This document shows, in pieces, positions 1 through 9,553 of a DNA stretch of 64,000 nt (its first letter is position 1; each line of letters begins with the position of its first letter). Made by a program: the position numbers and the translations under genes. Origin of the DNA: Flectonema sp. DT1601 (lineage: Eukaryota; Euglenozoa; Diplonemea; Diplonemida; Diplonemidae); assembly GCA_964019425.1 (NCBI GenBank), contig OZ025784.1:310001-374000 (forward strand). The letters are read 5' to 3'. The notes under the pieces were generated by a model. That model was not told the DNA's origin. It saw only the letters and a program-made list of their open reading frames with translations, and ran no database searches.

Positions 1-381
1 GTGTACGAGTATCTTCTTAAAAACCGTCATCACATATTTTTCTCCGTGTCATCAGAACTTTCAGAAGTAACTTTAATTATTGTTGCCATCCCTGCCTTTC
101 TGGAACTTTGCTTTTGGCAAACAACGTATTAATTTTTATTAGCGGGTTGGCAAATTCCCTTTTTTTTTTTTGTGGAGTTTTTTTCCTGTTCATTTTTCAG
201 GTTCATCGTTTATCATGTTTGGTAGTTTACGGTTGTGTGAATTATATTATTATTTTTTATTAAACAAACCAGGATGACTAAGAGAAAACAAGAGAAAGAA
301 GGGAATTCTTTGACGGCAGCACACTAATTTAAAATTTCTAATATTTCAAAAAACAGGGTATTTTAAAAAAAAACGACGACG
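1..381. other. T-rich leader of the RFC gene
   Basis: No reading frame of interest. A long T run (about 160-190) leads to an AG at 199-200, which looks like a 3' splice or trans-splice acceptor for the gene starting at 382. The rest is AT-rich and nothing else is recognised. Confidence 0.5.
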
Positions 382-1416
382 ATGACTGCTGCGGACACCC
401 TCCCTTGGGTTGAGAAGTACCGCCCGAGTACAGTTGAAGAAGTTTTGTCTCATGGAGATATAATTATGACGTTGACGAAGCTTGCTGATGGAAACAAATT
501 ACCGCATTTGTTGCTTTATGGACCAGCTGGGACTGGAAAGACATCGACAGTGATGGCAGTCGCAAAAAGAATATATGGAGATCAAATCAAAAGTAATATC
601 CTTGAACTCAACGCTTCCGATGACAGAGGTATCGACGTCGTCAGACATCAAATAAAAGATTTCGCATCAACTAAACAATTGTTTGGAAATTCACATAATT
701 ACAAATTAGTTGTTTTAGATGAAGCTGATCAAATGACTAACGAAGCGCAAGCAGCCTTGAGACGTGTCATCGAACTGTACACCAGAAATGTTCGATTTTG
801 TATAATTTGTAATTACGTTAATAAAATCTTACCGGCTATACAGTCTCGTTGTACAAGGTTTAGATTCGGTCCTTTACCAAAGAAAATGGTTGTGTCGAGA
901 CTTCAGGAGATTGTGGAAATAGAAAAGATTCCATTTAGCACTGAAGCACTAGGGGCGGTTTATAAATTATCATCTGGGGATATGAGGAAAGGAGTTAACA
1001 TACTACAAGGAGCTTCTATGAGTATTATCGGTGATGAAGAGATTACTGCTGAAGCTGTGTATGATGCGACTGGCTCTCCGTCACCTGAAACAATGAGGAA
1101 GATTGTTGAAGTTACGATGATGTCGTCTTTGAAAGAATCACTTTTGACAATTAGAAATATATTAACAGAGAAGGGTCTCGCTCTTCAAGATGTCATTCGT
1201 GAGATCCATCCATGGATATCTAGAATGGTAATGAAAAACGATCTCAGATGCTGGGCAATCGACAAACTCTCTTCAATAGAACACGAGCTCAGCTTCTCCT
1301 GCAACGACAAACTACAGATCCTATCCCTCGTCTCAATGCTTCAGTTAGTCAGGATAAGCATCACTGAAGACAAACATATATCATCATTATGTGTCAAGGG
1401 ATACATGGAAGAGTAA
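382..1416 (+). CDS. RFC5: Replication factor C small subunit (human RFC5 / yeast Rfc3 type)
   Basis: AAA+ clamp-loader subunit that helps load PCNA onto primer-template DNA in the nucleus. Seen: N-terminal PWVEKYRP signature, Walker A GPAGTGKT (residues 47-54), NASDDRGID block, Walker B with DEAD (113-116), and SRC motif (155-157) followed by TRFRFGPL, then the helical C-terminal collar domain. At 344 residues it has the family's usual length. The sequence resembles human RFC5 (yeast Rfc3) more than the other small subunits, for example the region around NYVNKILPAIQSRCTRFRF. Start: first ATG after the AG acceptor at 199-200. It is followed by a 395-base spacer and the eEF1A-like gene on the same strand. 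The subunit assignment within the family is less certain than the family itself. Confidence 0.93.
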   Translation: MTAADTLPWVEKYRPSTVEEVLSHGDIIMTLTKLADGNKLPHLLLYGPAGTGKTSTVMAVAKRIYGDQIKSNILELNASDDRGIDVVRHQIKDFASTKQLFGNSHNYKLVVLDEADQMTNEAQAALRRVIELYTRNVRFCIICNYVNKILPAIQSRCTRFRFGPLPKKMVVSRLQEIVEIEKIPFSTEALGAVYKLSSGDMRKGVNILQGASMSIIGDEEITAEAVYDATGSPSPETMRKIVEVTMMSSLKESLLTIRNILTEKGLALQDVIREIHPWISRMVMKNDLRCWAIDKLSSIEHELSFSCNDKLQILSLVSMLQLVRISITEDKHISSLCVKGYMEE

Positions 1417-1811
1417 TCAACTGTGTTCATTGTATTATGGTTATTTATTATTAAATATTTTGTGGGAAACGAGTCGGTCAGAGGCTTTTAGCCTAGGAGA
1501 CCTATTGCGGTTAACGGAACGACCTGATGCAAGAGAAGAGATCATTCTGATTGTCTTTAATTTTACTGATGTGTATTTGAACACAATTTCTTTTTTTTGG
1601 TGTCGAGACGTTCGCAATCAGTGTCCTGTTCTTCGTAACAGAGATGAATTAAATAATCATTTCTTGTGTTAACAGTTTTGTATTCTATTTTTTTTTTGTC
1701 AGAATTGAAACCTGAATAAAATGATCCTGATTCTGGATACTACGATCATCAGTTCAAATGTTTATTATTATTATTATTTTTGTTTACTTCAGGGAGGGGA
1801 ATCACAAGAAG
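1417..1811. other. Spacer between RFC and eEF1A-like genes
   Basis: AT-rich spacer with T runs at about 1588-1600 and 1688-1698. AG dinucleotides after pyrimidine stretches occur at 1701-1702 and 1791-1792. No gene seen. Confidence 0.4.
1791..1792 (+). promoter_or_regulatory. Putative trans-splice acceptor AG that sets the start of the eEF1A-like gene
   Basis: A T-rich run (1759-1790) ends in CAG here. It lies inside the longest open frame (ATG at 1758), so an mRNA processed here would lose that ATG and begin translation at 1812, where similarity to eEF1A starts. Inference from position and from the same pattern at the other genes. Confidence 0.45.
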
Positions 1812-3146
1812 ATGTCTTCAACAATTGAGAAACCGAAACTAAACATCTGCGTAGTCGGAAGTCCCAGAAGTGGGAAGAGTACTTTGATGGGTCAGTTGAT
1901 CCTTTTGAACGGCGCTATTGACGAAAGGCAGATGAAAATATTTGAAACAGAAGCCAAGAAAAGAGGAAAAGCCAACATGAAGTACGCTTGGATAAGTGAC
2001 TGTTTAAAAGATGAAAGAGAGCAACGAGTTGTGGGAACAGTGAAATGTCACACGTGGAAATTGCGACTCGCGGCGTTTGGTGTGATAATAACCGACACAC
2101 CCGGCAGGAAGAAATATCTGAAAAACATCATCACCGGAGTCCAGAACGCTGATCTCGCCATCGTCGCAGTCTCCTCTATCCCTGGTGACTTGGAAAAGGA
2201 CTTGGGGACCTCATCAGGATTCTTAAGGGATATAATCCTTCTCTTGTACTCGTTAGGAGTAAAGCAACTGGTGGTGGCAGTAACAAAGATGGACGACAAG
2301 ACTGTCGCGTACAATTGGGACAGGTTTAATGAAATAAAAAGAATCTTCCTGGAATACAGTACAAAAGTAGGATTTAGTTCACAGGGAACTACTTTTGTAC
2401 CCGTCTCTGGATGGGTTGGTGACAATATAACTCAAAGATCACCTCGGATGCCGTGGGATGATGGACCTACTTTAGTAGGAGCGATTAACAACGCGGAACA
2501 CCCTCACAGACAGGCATCTCGCCCTCTCAGACTTCCAATTCAGGAATCACATCTCACGAATAATTATTGTATTGTAGTCGGCAGGGTTGAGTGTGGAAGC
2601 GTTGCTGTTGGAGATACTGTTCAAATCATAATTCCAAAAAATCCGAGTAAATTTTCACTTTCTGACACTCGATATAAAATAAGCTCTATTGAGTGCCATC
2701 ACACTTCTGTTTCTGAAGGAAAATCCGGAGACGTTGTTGGAATTTGCGTCACACCACCGATAGAACAAAAAGTCCCACGAGGAACAGTTATTGTATCCTC
2801 TAGTAAAGGATACAAACCTCCTGAGGTAATTGACGTTCAGTTGTTAGTTTTACGAACTCCTGGCTGCAGTTCCATTCGAATTGGATATCAACCAATTCTT
2901 AGTATTCATTCCGCTCATGTTCGATGCTCGCTCGAGGATATTTCTGTGGTATTTGATAGAGACACTGCTGGTATTTTAGAAACAGCTCCGACATCATTGA
3001 AGGCGGGTGATGCAGCAATTGCTAAGATCAGAATTCATACTCCAACTTTAATTGAACCGTTTTATGAAAGTCCTTCGACTGGCAGGTTCATACTTCGGGA
3101 CATGAATCAAATAATTGCCGTCGGTATTGTCAGATCTGTGGCGTGA
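1812..3146 (+). CDS. Divergent eEF1A-like translational GTPase
   Basis: 444 residues, colinear with eEF1A over all three domains: GTPase, then two beta-barrel domains ending in GRFILRDMNQ and AVGIVRSV, close to the eEF1A end. The C-terminal landmarks (SGW, GDN, MPW..GPTL, VGRVE, GYQP) are well kept. The GTPase core is not. The P-loop is GSPRSGKS (16-23) instead of GHVDSGKS. The switch I GITID block is replaced by VVGTVKCH (about 73-80). The G3 motif is DTPG followed by Arg99 where eEF1A has its catalytic His. G4 is TKMD (158-161) rather than NKMD. It may bind GTP but probably hydrolyses it poorly; that is inference. It is unlikely to be the main elongation factor. HBS1/eRF3-type factors usually carry an N-terminal extension, which is absent. 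Start chosen at 1812 rather than the ATG at 1758. Confidence 0.8.
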   Translation: MSSTIEKPKLNICVVGSPRSGKSTLMGQLILLNGAIDERQMKIFETEAKKRGKANMKYAWISDCLKDEREQRVVGTVKCHTWKLRLAAFGVIITDTPGRKKYLKNIITGVQNADLAIVAVSSIPGDLEKDLGTSSGFLRDIILLLYSLGVKQLVVAVTKMDDKTVAYNWDRFNEIKRIFLEYSTKVGFSSQGTTFVPVSGWVGDNITQRSPRMPWDDGPTLVGAINNAEHPHRQASRPLRLPIQESHLTNNYCIVVGRVECGSVAVGDTVQIIIPKNPSKFSLSDTRYKISSIECHHTSVSEGKSGDVVGICVTPPIEQKVPRGTVIVSSSKGYKPPEVIDVQLLVLRTPGCSSIRIGYQPILSIHSAHVRCSLEDISVVFDRDTAGILETAPTSLKAGDAAIAKIRIHTPTLIEPFYESPSTGRFILRDMNQIIAVGIVRSVA

Positions 3147-3799
3147 GGGGCGTGAGGGTAGACCTGTCCCTCACTCTTTTATTATCTATATTAATATTAT
3201 TAGTTTTGTTGTGGTTTTATTTCTTATGATTATCATACCTTGTTGTTGTTGTTGTTGTTATTTGTTTTTTTTTTCTCATATTTCAAATCGCAAAAAGGTG
3301 TCCGACTTTCTACTATTTGTAAGAATGCTAAAAAAGTACACTTTCGGTTTTTTTTTTTTTTTTTTGTACCGATAAGTTTGGTACTCGCAGGTATTCATTT
3401 TCGGTAATCTTCGTGTGGTAAATTATCATCCATACTGATCCATACTAATCTGAATGGTTTTTTTTATTACTTTTGGAGGTCTCTCTCTGAAGTAGTACTT
3501 TCTACTCAAGCCGACACGCTGCGATGGATTTTTCGACGTCAATTTGAGAAACTTGTGTTTCTTCTCAATTTTTGTTTTTTGTTTTTGTTTTTTTGTGGTT
3601 GTTTTTTTTTTTTTTTGTATTCAAAAAAAAAAAAATAAATAAAAAAAAACGAGTATCGTCATGTAGTAGATTAACTGTTTGTACCCAAAACCTGATTAAC
3701 GTGTATTTCGATTCTGCTCCTACTACAGGATCTTATTATGTGAACTGAGGAAGGGAAAAAAATATTAATAAAATTATTTAAGTAGATCAAACAAACAGC
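3147..3799. other. Spacer with dense T and A runs
   Basis: Long T runs at about 3341-3365 and 3602-3617, an A run at about 3625-3649, and a (GTT)n stretch near 3242-3258. A pyrimidine stretch ends in CAG at 3726-3728, the likely acceptor for the next gene. No gene seen. Confidence 0.4.
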
Positions 3800-5392
3800 A
3801 TGCAGGTTGTTCTAACTTGTTCAGAAGGAATTTTTCCAGACGTTCCGTTTACAGTGATTGCGAACACGCTGGTCAAGGATGCGATTAATACTGCAGTGGA
3901 GGAGTGGGGTGTTAGAATCTCAATCAGCGATTTAAAGTTAATGTATGGGGGTGTTAAGATGAATAGCTTATCAACTTTGGTATCACATGGGATTGGAGGT
4001 GGCGCTCATTTAGAAGTTTGTAAAGAGTTGTTGGGATACAGTCTCCAAGAGATGACTGATGGTGGAGGAAAAGTTGAAGAACTACTACAGAGTTGTGATG
4101 ATGATGGATTCTTACCTGTCGATGTGCGGACATTATCGAAGACATCGAAATATGTAAGTAGTCGATTGTCGTCTTTGTCGTTTATCAAAGGTGAGGAAAT
4201 CATCGATGTCCCAAGTGACGTGACGAGTTATTTTAATCAAACTCACCGATTAAAGTTTCCAAGTTTGAGTAAAGTGAAAACCATTGGAAATAATTTCATT
4301 TCTCATTTTACTTCACTCACAGAAATCGATTTCTCAGGATTGTCAAGTGTGGGTTCGATTGGAAACAATTTCCTGTCCGATTCGCATTCCCTCAAAGTAA
4401 TCGACCTGTCTCCGTTTATATATTTAGAGCACCTCGGTGAATCTTCACTGAGTTGCCTTAGTTCTCTTTCGTCACTTAATTTGAATCTTCCTCGTCTCAA
4501 GTCACTTCCAGATTTATTTTTAGAATGTTCAGGTTTTGGTTTTCGTTCAAGATTTGACTTGGAAACCGTGGATCTATCTTACCTCACGAGTTTGACACAC
4601 ATTGGAGGTGGGGTGTTGTCAAGAAGGGGTGGAGTCAAGGTGGTAGAATTCGGTAATGCGATGTGTGGAGTGACTGAGATCGGTTCTTATTTCTTATCAG
4701 AAAGTCTATCACTCGAATCGCTTGACTTTTCAAGTTTTACCAACCTTGATAGCATCTCTCACCATTTTCTTATGAGTTGTACTTATCTAAAATCAGTTGA
4801 TTTCTCAGGTTTTCGAAACCTCCACGCCATCGGTGGTTCATTCCTTTCGAACTGTCCAAAGTTAACAGCTTTAGACTTATCAGCATTTACTAACACAAAG
4901 TCAATTGGTGACTTCTTTTTGACAGATTGCGCAGGTCTTGAAAACGTTAACCTCTCTGGTCTCATTAAAGTAGTTTCTTTTGGATCAAATTGTTTTCAAG
5001 AATGTAGGTCATTAGAAAGAATTGACTTCAGTAGAATGATGTCACTGACTAGTGTGGGTGGTTGGTTTCTTAGAAGATGTAGGAAACTGAAATCTGTTGA
5101 CTTTAGTGGTCTTTGTAATTTTAAGGAGATTGGTCGAGACTGTTTGATAGATTGTGATTCCCTGATTGCGATTGAAGTAACGTCACTTCATTGCGATGTC
5201 AGAGACTCTCTCCTGAGTTACTCAGCGTTACGTCGTTGTATTGTTGACACTCAATTAGAACAAGTGAATGGAACATTACAAAATGTACGAAGTCAGACTC
5301 TGTCTGTGATTGATAATATGAAAAATTTGAATAGTAAAATAGGAACTCTTTCAAAGCAACTCAACTCAAGTACAAATCTACCTTTCGATTAA
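3800..5392 (+). CDS. Ubiquitin-like domain plus BspA-type leucine-rich-repeat protein
   Basis: 530 residues. The first ~75 residues read as a beta-grasp (ubiquitin-like) fold: two short strands, a helix, then LKLMYGG and a HLEV strand, resembling the LIYAGK...LHLV pattern of ubiquitin. From about residue 130 to 465 there are regular 23-24-residue repeats of the type L..IDFSGL..L..IG..FL..C, the BspA/LRR_5 pattern, at least 12 copies. The C-terminal ~45 residues are polar and probably helical. No signal peptide or membrane segment. LRR arrays of this type bind proteins; a role as an adaptor with the N-terminal domain as a docking element is inference. I cannot name an orthologue. Start: the ATG at 3800, 72 bases after the AG at 3727-3728. 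Confidence 0.75.
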   Translation: MQVVLTCSEGIFPDVPFTVIANTLVKDAINTAVEEWGVRISISDLKLMYGGVKMNSLSTLVSHGIGGGAHLEVCKELLGYSLQEMTDGGGKVEELLQSCDDDGFLPVDVRTLSKTSKYVSSRLSSLSFIKGEEIIDVPSDVTSYFNQTHRLKFPSLSKVKTIGNNFISHFTSLTEIDFSGLSSVGSIGNNFLSDSHSLKVIDLSPFIYLEHLGESSLSCLSSLSSLNLNLPRLKSLPDLFLECSGFGFRSRFDLETVDLSYLTSLTHIGGGVLSRRGGVKVVEFGNAMCGVTEIGSYFLSESLSLESLDFSSFTNLDSISHHFLMSCTYLKSVDFSGFRNLHAIGGSFLSNCPKLTALDLSAFTNTKSIGDFFLTDCAGLENVNLSGLIKVVSFGSNCFQECRSLERIDFSRMMSLTSVGGWFLRRCRKLKSVDFSGLCNFKEIGRDCLIDCDSLIAIEVTSLHCDVRDSLLSYSALRRCIVDTQLEQVNGTLQNVRSQTLSVIDNMKNLNSKIGTLSKQLNSSTNLPFD

Positions 5393-5899
5393 TTTATTTG
5401 TGATAACCTTCCCAGGTCACTCTGGTCACTACCGCGTGGGACTCGTTTAGGGACTCTGCCAATGGCTCTTTACTTGTGCGATATTTACTGCACTTGGTTG
5501 CCAAAAAGACATGTCTTCGTCTGGAGGTACCACAAGACTTGGCACACCTTTGGAATAGAGTTTAGCATCTTGCCACAAACGAAAGCAGGGCAAACGTGAT
5601 GAGGAAGGCAAACCTGACCTGTATTCAATACAGCTTTCCCGTATTTCATTAACTGAAGAGGGCTGGGTAAGGGGAATGGTCTGAAGAAAGGTTTTTAATT
5701 TTAGCCCCCAAAAAATTCCAACGGTTATTTTGGTTGTTTGTCCTTTATGATTTTTTGATTATGAATAATACAAACCAGTGAGAAGTACTGCATTCACACT
5801 TTTAGTAGCATCTGATTGTTTTAAAATCTGATTAAAACAAAATAAATTAATAATTTCCTCCACTCCATAATATCAGTTCAATGTTCTGATCACAAAAAA
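5393..5899. other. Complex spacer, no gene recognised
   Basis: Unlike other spacers, 5,400-5,690 has mixed base composition and few homopolymers, which can mark an untranslated region or a structured RNA. I could not match it to rRNA, tRNA, snRNA or a protein frame. An AG at 5875-5876 is the likely acceptor for the following gene. Confidence 0.3.
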
Positions 5900-7414
5900 A
5901 TGACGTCACCAGGAACAGCAGTGTATGATGTGCCGGTATCCTATTCAGGTCCTAGTTGGGAACACGATCTCGATGAAGGAACGACAAGTGTGAGTTCAGG
6001 GAACACAAATAGTGATGATAAACCCACGGGTTGTGAAGTAATAAAAGAAGGAATTGGTAAGTGTATAGTAATGGTCGGTCTACCCGGGAGGGGGAAGACC
6101 TTCTTGGCTCACAAAATATGTCGCTACTTGAACTGGATTGGCATGGATGCGAGATGCTTCTTAGTATCTCAATACTTGAGAGACTTCTTCAGCGATCCAA
6201 TCATAGGTGAGAAGAAGTTCTTATCACCTTATTATTCACCAACTAACAGCAGTGGTATAGATGAGAGATTAAATGCTTTAGAAATGGCCTTAAAAGATGT
6301 CAAAGATTTCCTTTTAAATGTAGAGTGTCGTGAACAACACAATTGCTGCAGAAGTTCCGGTAGAATTGCGATAATCGACGGTCAAGCAACTCAAACTACG
6401 ATAAGACAACAAATTCATAACAGCGTATCAGTAGTTATCGGTGCCAGTAATATTATTTATTTAGAAGTGTCAGCTGAACCGAAAGCTGTCAGACAACTAT
6501 TCACATTAAAACACACGATGGCTGAAAACAGTGAATATCACGAATACGCTGGAATGACTGTAGCGAAGGCGCTACAAGATTTTGAATCTCGTGTTGAAGT
6601 TTTTGAGCAAACTTACGAACCTCTAGAATCAGAACACCACATCCACTTAGACATCAGTACCAACACAATTCGAACAAAGGGAGTGACTGGATTCTTACAA
6701 AGTAGATTGTTGTCATGGGTGGCTAACCTTTCACCTTTAAAAAGATTGAAATATCCAATATTCTTTGCGAGACATGGTCAATCAGAATTCAACGTAGAGA
6801 ACCGAATAGGAGGAAATCCAGGATTGACTGACATTGGAAAGGAAGACGCTTCTTTGATTTGTAATTATGTTTTTTCGAACGGATTGAAAAAAGAAGATCT
6901 CGTGATTTGGACGTCGACTCTTCGAAGAACAGTTGAAACAGTCGAACCCCTTCGAGCTGAGGGTTATAATATTATAAAATGGAAAGCACTGAATGAGATC
7001 CATGCTGGTATCTGTGAAGAATTGACCTACGATGAAGTAGAAGAGACACATCCATACATATCTAAGTGGAGAAAGCAATCAAAATATACTTTTCGATACC
7101 CAGGAGGTGAATCTTACCAAGATTTGGTTCAACGATTGGAACCTGTTCTTATGGAAATGGAGTCTTCAAAGGGACCAGTTCTGATTGTTGCGCATCAGGC
7201 AGTTCTTCGTACGCTGTTTGCATATTTTGATGATAAGGCTGCGGAGTTTTCAGCTCATCTCGCCATTCCTCAAGCAACTATCTGGAGATATCACCCGACT
7301 AGTACAGGATTGAGTAAATTAGAAAAGATACCTTTGAGAGCATCCACTCCTCTTCATATTACTGAAATTCAGGAAAGAGATGCGACTTTTAAAGATCTTC
7401 CTCAAACTTCGTAA
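5900..7414 (+). CDS. PFKFB: 6-phosphofructo-2-kinase / fructose-2,6-bisphosphatase
   Basis: Bifunctional enzyme that makes and degrades fructose 2,6-bisphosphate, the cytosolic regulator of glycolysis. The N-terminal kinase half has a P-loop GLPGRGKT (60-67) and a R(Y)LNWIGMD segment; the acidic strand usually read as DATNTT is here IDGQATQTT, a changed version. The linker EQTYEPLE corresponds to the usual YEASYQPLD. The C-terminal phosphatase half is a histidine phosphatase: catalytic RHG (Arg291-His292) with GQSEFN, RIGGNPGLTDIG, the acid in NEIHAG (about 366), and a second histidine in VAHQAVLR (about 431). Both halves look competent. At 504 residues it is of normal length for a single-copy PFKFB with a short, Ser/Thr/Asp-rich N-terminal extension. 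Start: the ATG at 5900, 24 bases after an AG. Confidence 0.93.
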   Translation: MTSPGTAVYDVPVSYSGPSWEHDLDEGTTSVSSGNTNSDDKPTGCEVIKEGIGKCIVMVGLPGRGKTFLAHKICRYLNWIGMDARCFLVSQYLRDFFSDPIIGEKKFLSPYYSPTNSSGIDERLNALEMALKDVKDFLLNVECREQHNCCRSSGRIAIIDGQATQTTIRQQIHNSVSVVIGASNIIYLEVSAEPKAVRQLFTLKHTMAENSEYHEYAGMTVAKALQDFESRVEVFEQTYEPLESEHHIHLDISTNTIRTKGVTGFLQSRLLSWVANLSPLKRLKYPIFFARHGQSEFNVENRIGGNPGLTDIGKEDASLICNYVFSNGLKKEDLVIWTSTLRRTVETVEPLRAEGYNIIKWKALNEIHAGICEELTYDEVEETHPYISKWRKQSKYTFRYPGGESYQDLVQRLEPVLMEMESSKGPVLIVAHQAVLRTLFAYFDDKAAEFSAHLAIPQATIWRYHPTSTGLSKLEKIPLRASTPLHITEIQERDATFKDLPQTS

Positions 7415-9553
7415 TCTACTACATATTCATATGAACGTCATTATTAATTGGTCTCTTTTTTATTCTGTTTTCTTGGCATTCAGATCATGTCATACCAAGC
7501 ATTACGAGTATTTTTAGAAAATAGGTTTTTTTTTGTGTCCCCCACGGTAATCTCGCAGTGAAAGAGATTTATCATTCGTGTTGTTTATACACACCCAGAG
7601 AGATGTTTGGGCTGAACAGCGCTGATTTCACTCTGCGTGATTCTTGTGGTTGCGCCACCTTTTACCGAGGGGCTATAAAGAAGCGAGATTTTTTTTTTTT
7701 TTACATTTTATTTTTTCTCCTTTTTTTTGTTTTGTTTCATAAATCAACAATTGTATTGAAGGATACTATTTTTTTTTTCAAAAATTTAAAAAAAAAAATA
7801 AGGAAGAAAAAAAAGAGGGAGGCAGGAAGGTTTTGTAGTCGTTAGTCAGTAATTTAGTCCTTTTTTTCTTAAATTTATTATTATTTTTTTAAAATGTCTC
7901 AAGTTTTTGTACACAAGAAGCAAAAATTTACGTTTCATTCATTCATTCCTTCTTTCCAATTTTTTTTCCTTTTTTTTTTTTAAAAATGTTTCTTTTTAGC
8001 GAGTGTTCAGAGTGATGTTCTTAATAATTGTTTTCTCACTAAAACGGATTACTTTTCGTGGAAACGATGCTTTTTTCGATTCCTGTTTGTGTCTGTTTTC
8101 TCATTTCATTTCAAAATTGTGTGACCGAGTGATCGAGTGGTGTTCTTCACGTTCAAAAAAACATCTGAAAAAAGAAAAATTAGTAATAACTCTCTCTGAC
8201 CAGACTGAGTTATTCTTTTGAAAATTAATGCTGTGTTACTCCTGATCGTTTCTTCTCTCTCGTTCGTTTGCGTGATGAGTTTTTTTTGTTTTTTTTTGTT
8301 TTTTGTTTTGTAAAACTTACTTTCTTTTAAAAAAAAGAAGTTTAACGAAAACACCAAACGTGTCTAAATGTGGAAATTTTTTTTTTTTTTTATATTTTAT
8401 GTATTTTCTGTTTAGTTTCGTTTAAGTTTTTTTTCCCCTCGTTTTTTTTGTTTTTTTGTGATCACTTGTTAGCCTTTTTTTTCTTTGTGACAATTAATGA
8501 ATTGGTTTTTCTATTGTTGAGAGTTACTTCCAAAGAGTACACTACTCGTTTAATAATATAGAAGAGTGGTTCCCTTTTCTGAGCTCTGCTAAGGCTAATT
8601 ATCTTCCAGAGACCGAAAGCGAACAACTACAGTGATGGAAAGATACAAAGAGTGGTAGTCCGAAGAAAAGATTTTTTTTTTTTTTTTAAATTTTATCCCA
8701 GAAAAAACCAAAAAAAACCGTTTATTTTGTTCGATGTCCTTATAGGATTTTTTTTTTTTTTGGTTTTAATTAATTTATATATTTGTGATAACTGCCTGCC
8801 ATTCCTTTGGAGTTACATTTTTTTTCACCCTCAAAAAAAAAAAAAAAAAAACGCAAAGTTTTTGCAGACAATTTTTAATGCTGTTTACAAAGTTATCAAC
8901 CAGGACTTTATCTTTCCTGTCGGTAAGGCGATTCAAGAAAAATAAAATAAAATAAGGTTTAGCAGCCAAGTGTTATATGTATCCGTGTCTTAATTTTTAC
9001 CTACCTAGCTTCTGATACAATGTTTGCTAAGAAAAAAAAAGGGGTTTTTTGTGTTTTTAAAGAGAACGGCAAGAAGAATGCTTCAATCCCTCTCTCCTCT
9101 TTTTCTGTGATTGCGTTGTCTACATTTTTATGGAAATTTATGACATGATTGAGAATTATTCAGTAGACTTGACAATATTTGTATTTTTTTTTTTTTTAAT
9201 TTTGTTCTTCCTGTCACCTTTCCTCTGAAAGTGTGAAGGTGATCTGACTGAGAACTTTAAAGACTCAATGCTCTGAATAGTTTTTTTTTTGTTTTGATTA
9301 TTTGAAAAGAATGTGACAAAATGAGAATATACCAAAAATCACATTTCTATTTAATATCCCAAAGCAAAGACAAACTGTTCTAAAAAAAACTAAAAAAAAA
9401 AAAAAAAAAAAAAACTTACTTTTTTTGAGTGAGAGAGGGTCAAATGCTCCCCGAACGCAGGTGATCAAAAAAAACAGCAACATGACAGTTTTTTTTTTCA
9501 AAAAAATAATAAAAATATAATTTTTCATTTCCAGCACAGCAAAAAAGTAAAAC
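7415..9553. other. 2.1-kb T/A-rich spacer with one rRNA-like island
   Basis: Dominated by T runs on this strand (for example 7690-7702, 8378-8390, 8671-8687, 9187-9200) and A runs (8832-8850, 9393-9414). Short open frames here are rich in Phe/Lys and have no protein character. The only recognised content is the LSU rRNA-like segment at 8575-8652. A pyrimidine stretch ends in CCAG at 9531-9534, the likely acceptor for kynureninase. Confidence 0.5.
8575..8652 (+). rRNA. LSU rRNA fragment (domain I)
   Basis: About 78 bases align to the conserved segment of eukaryotic LSU rRNA in domain I. Landmarks: GCTAA(G/A).TAAT..T...GAGACCGA.AGCGAACAA.TACAGTGATGGAAAGAT. The match includes GAGACCGA and the exact 14-mer TACAGTGATGGAAA. 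Outside this block similarity stops: the expected following sequence GAACTTTGAAAAGAG is absent and a T run follows. So it is an isolated piece between protein genes, not part of a full rRNA gene. It may be a pseudogene scrap or one piece of a fragmented rRNA; sequence alone cannot decide. Confidence 0.75.

Noticed and set aside
7558-8969. Several open frames rich in Phe and Lys on both strands
   Set aside because: Products of T and A runs; no domain, no acceptor context, and they overlap the rRNA piece.
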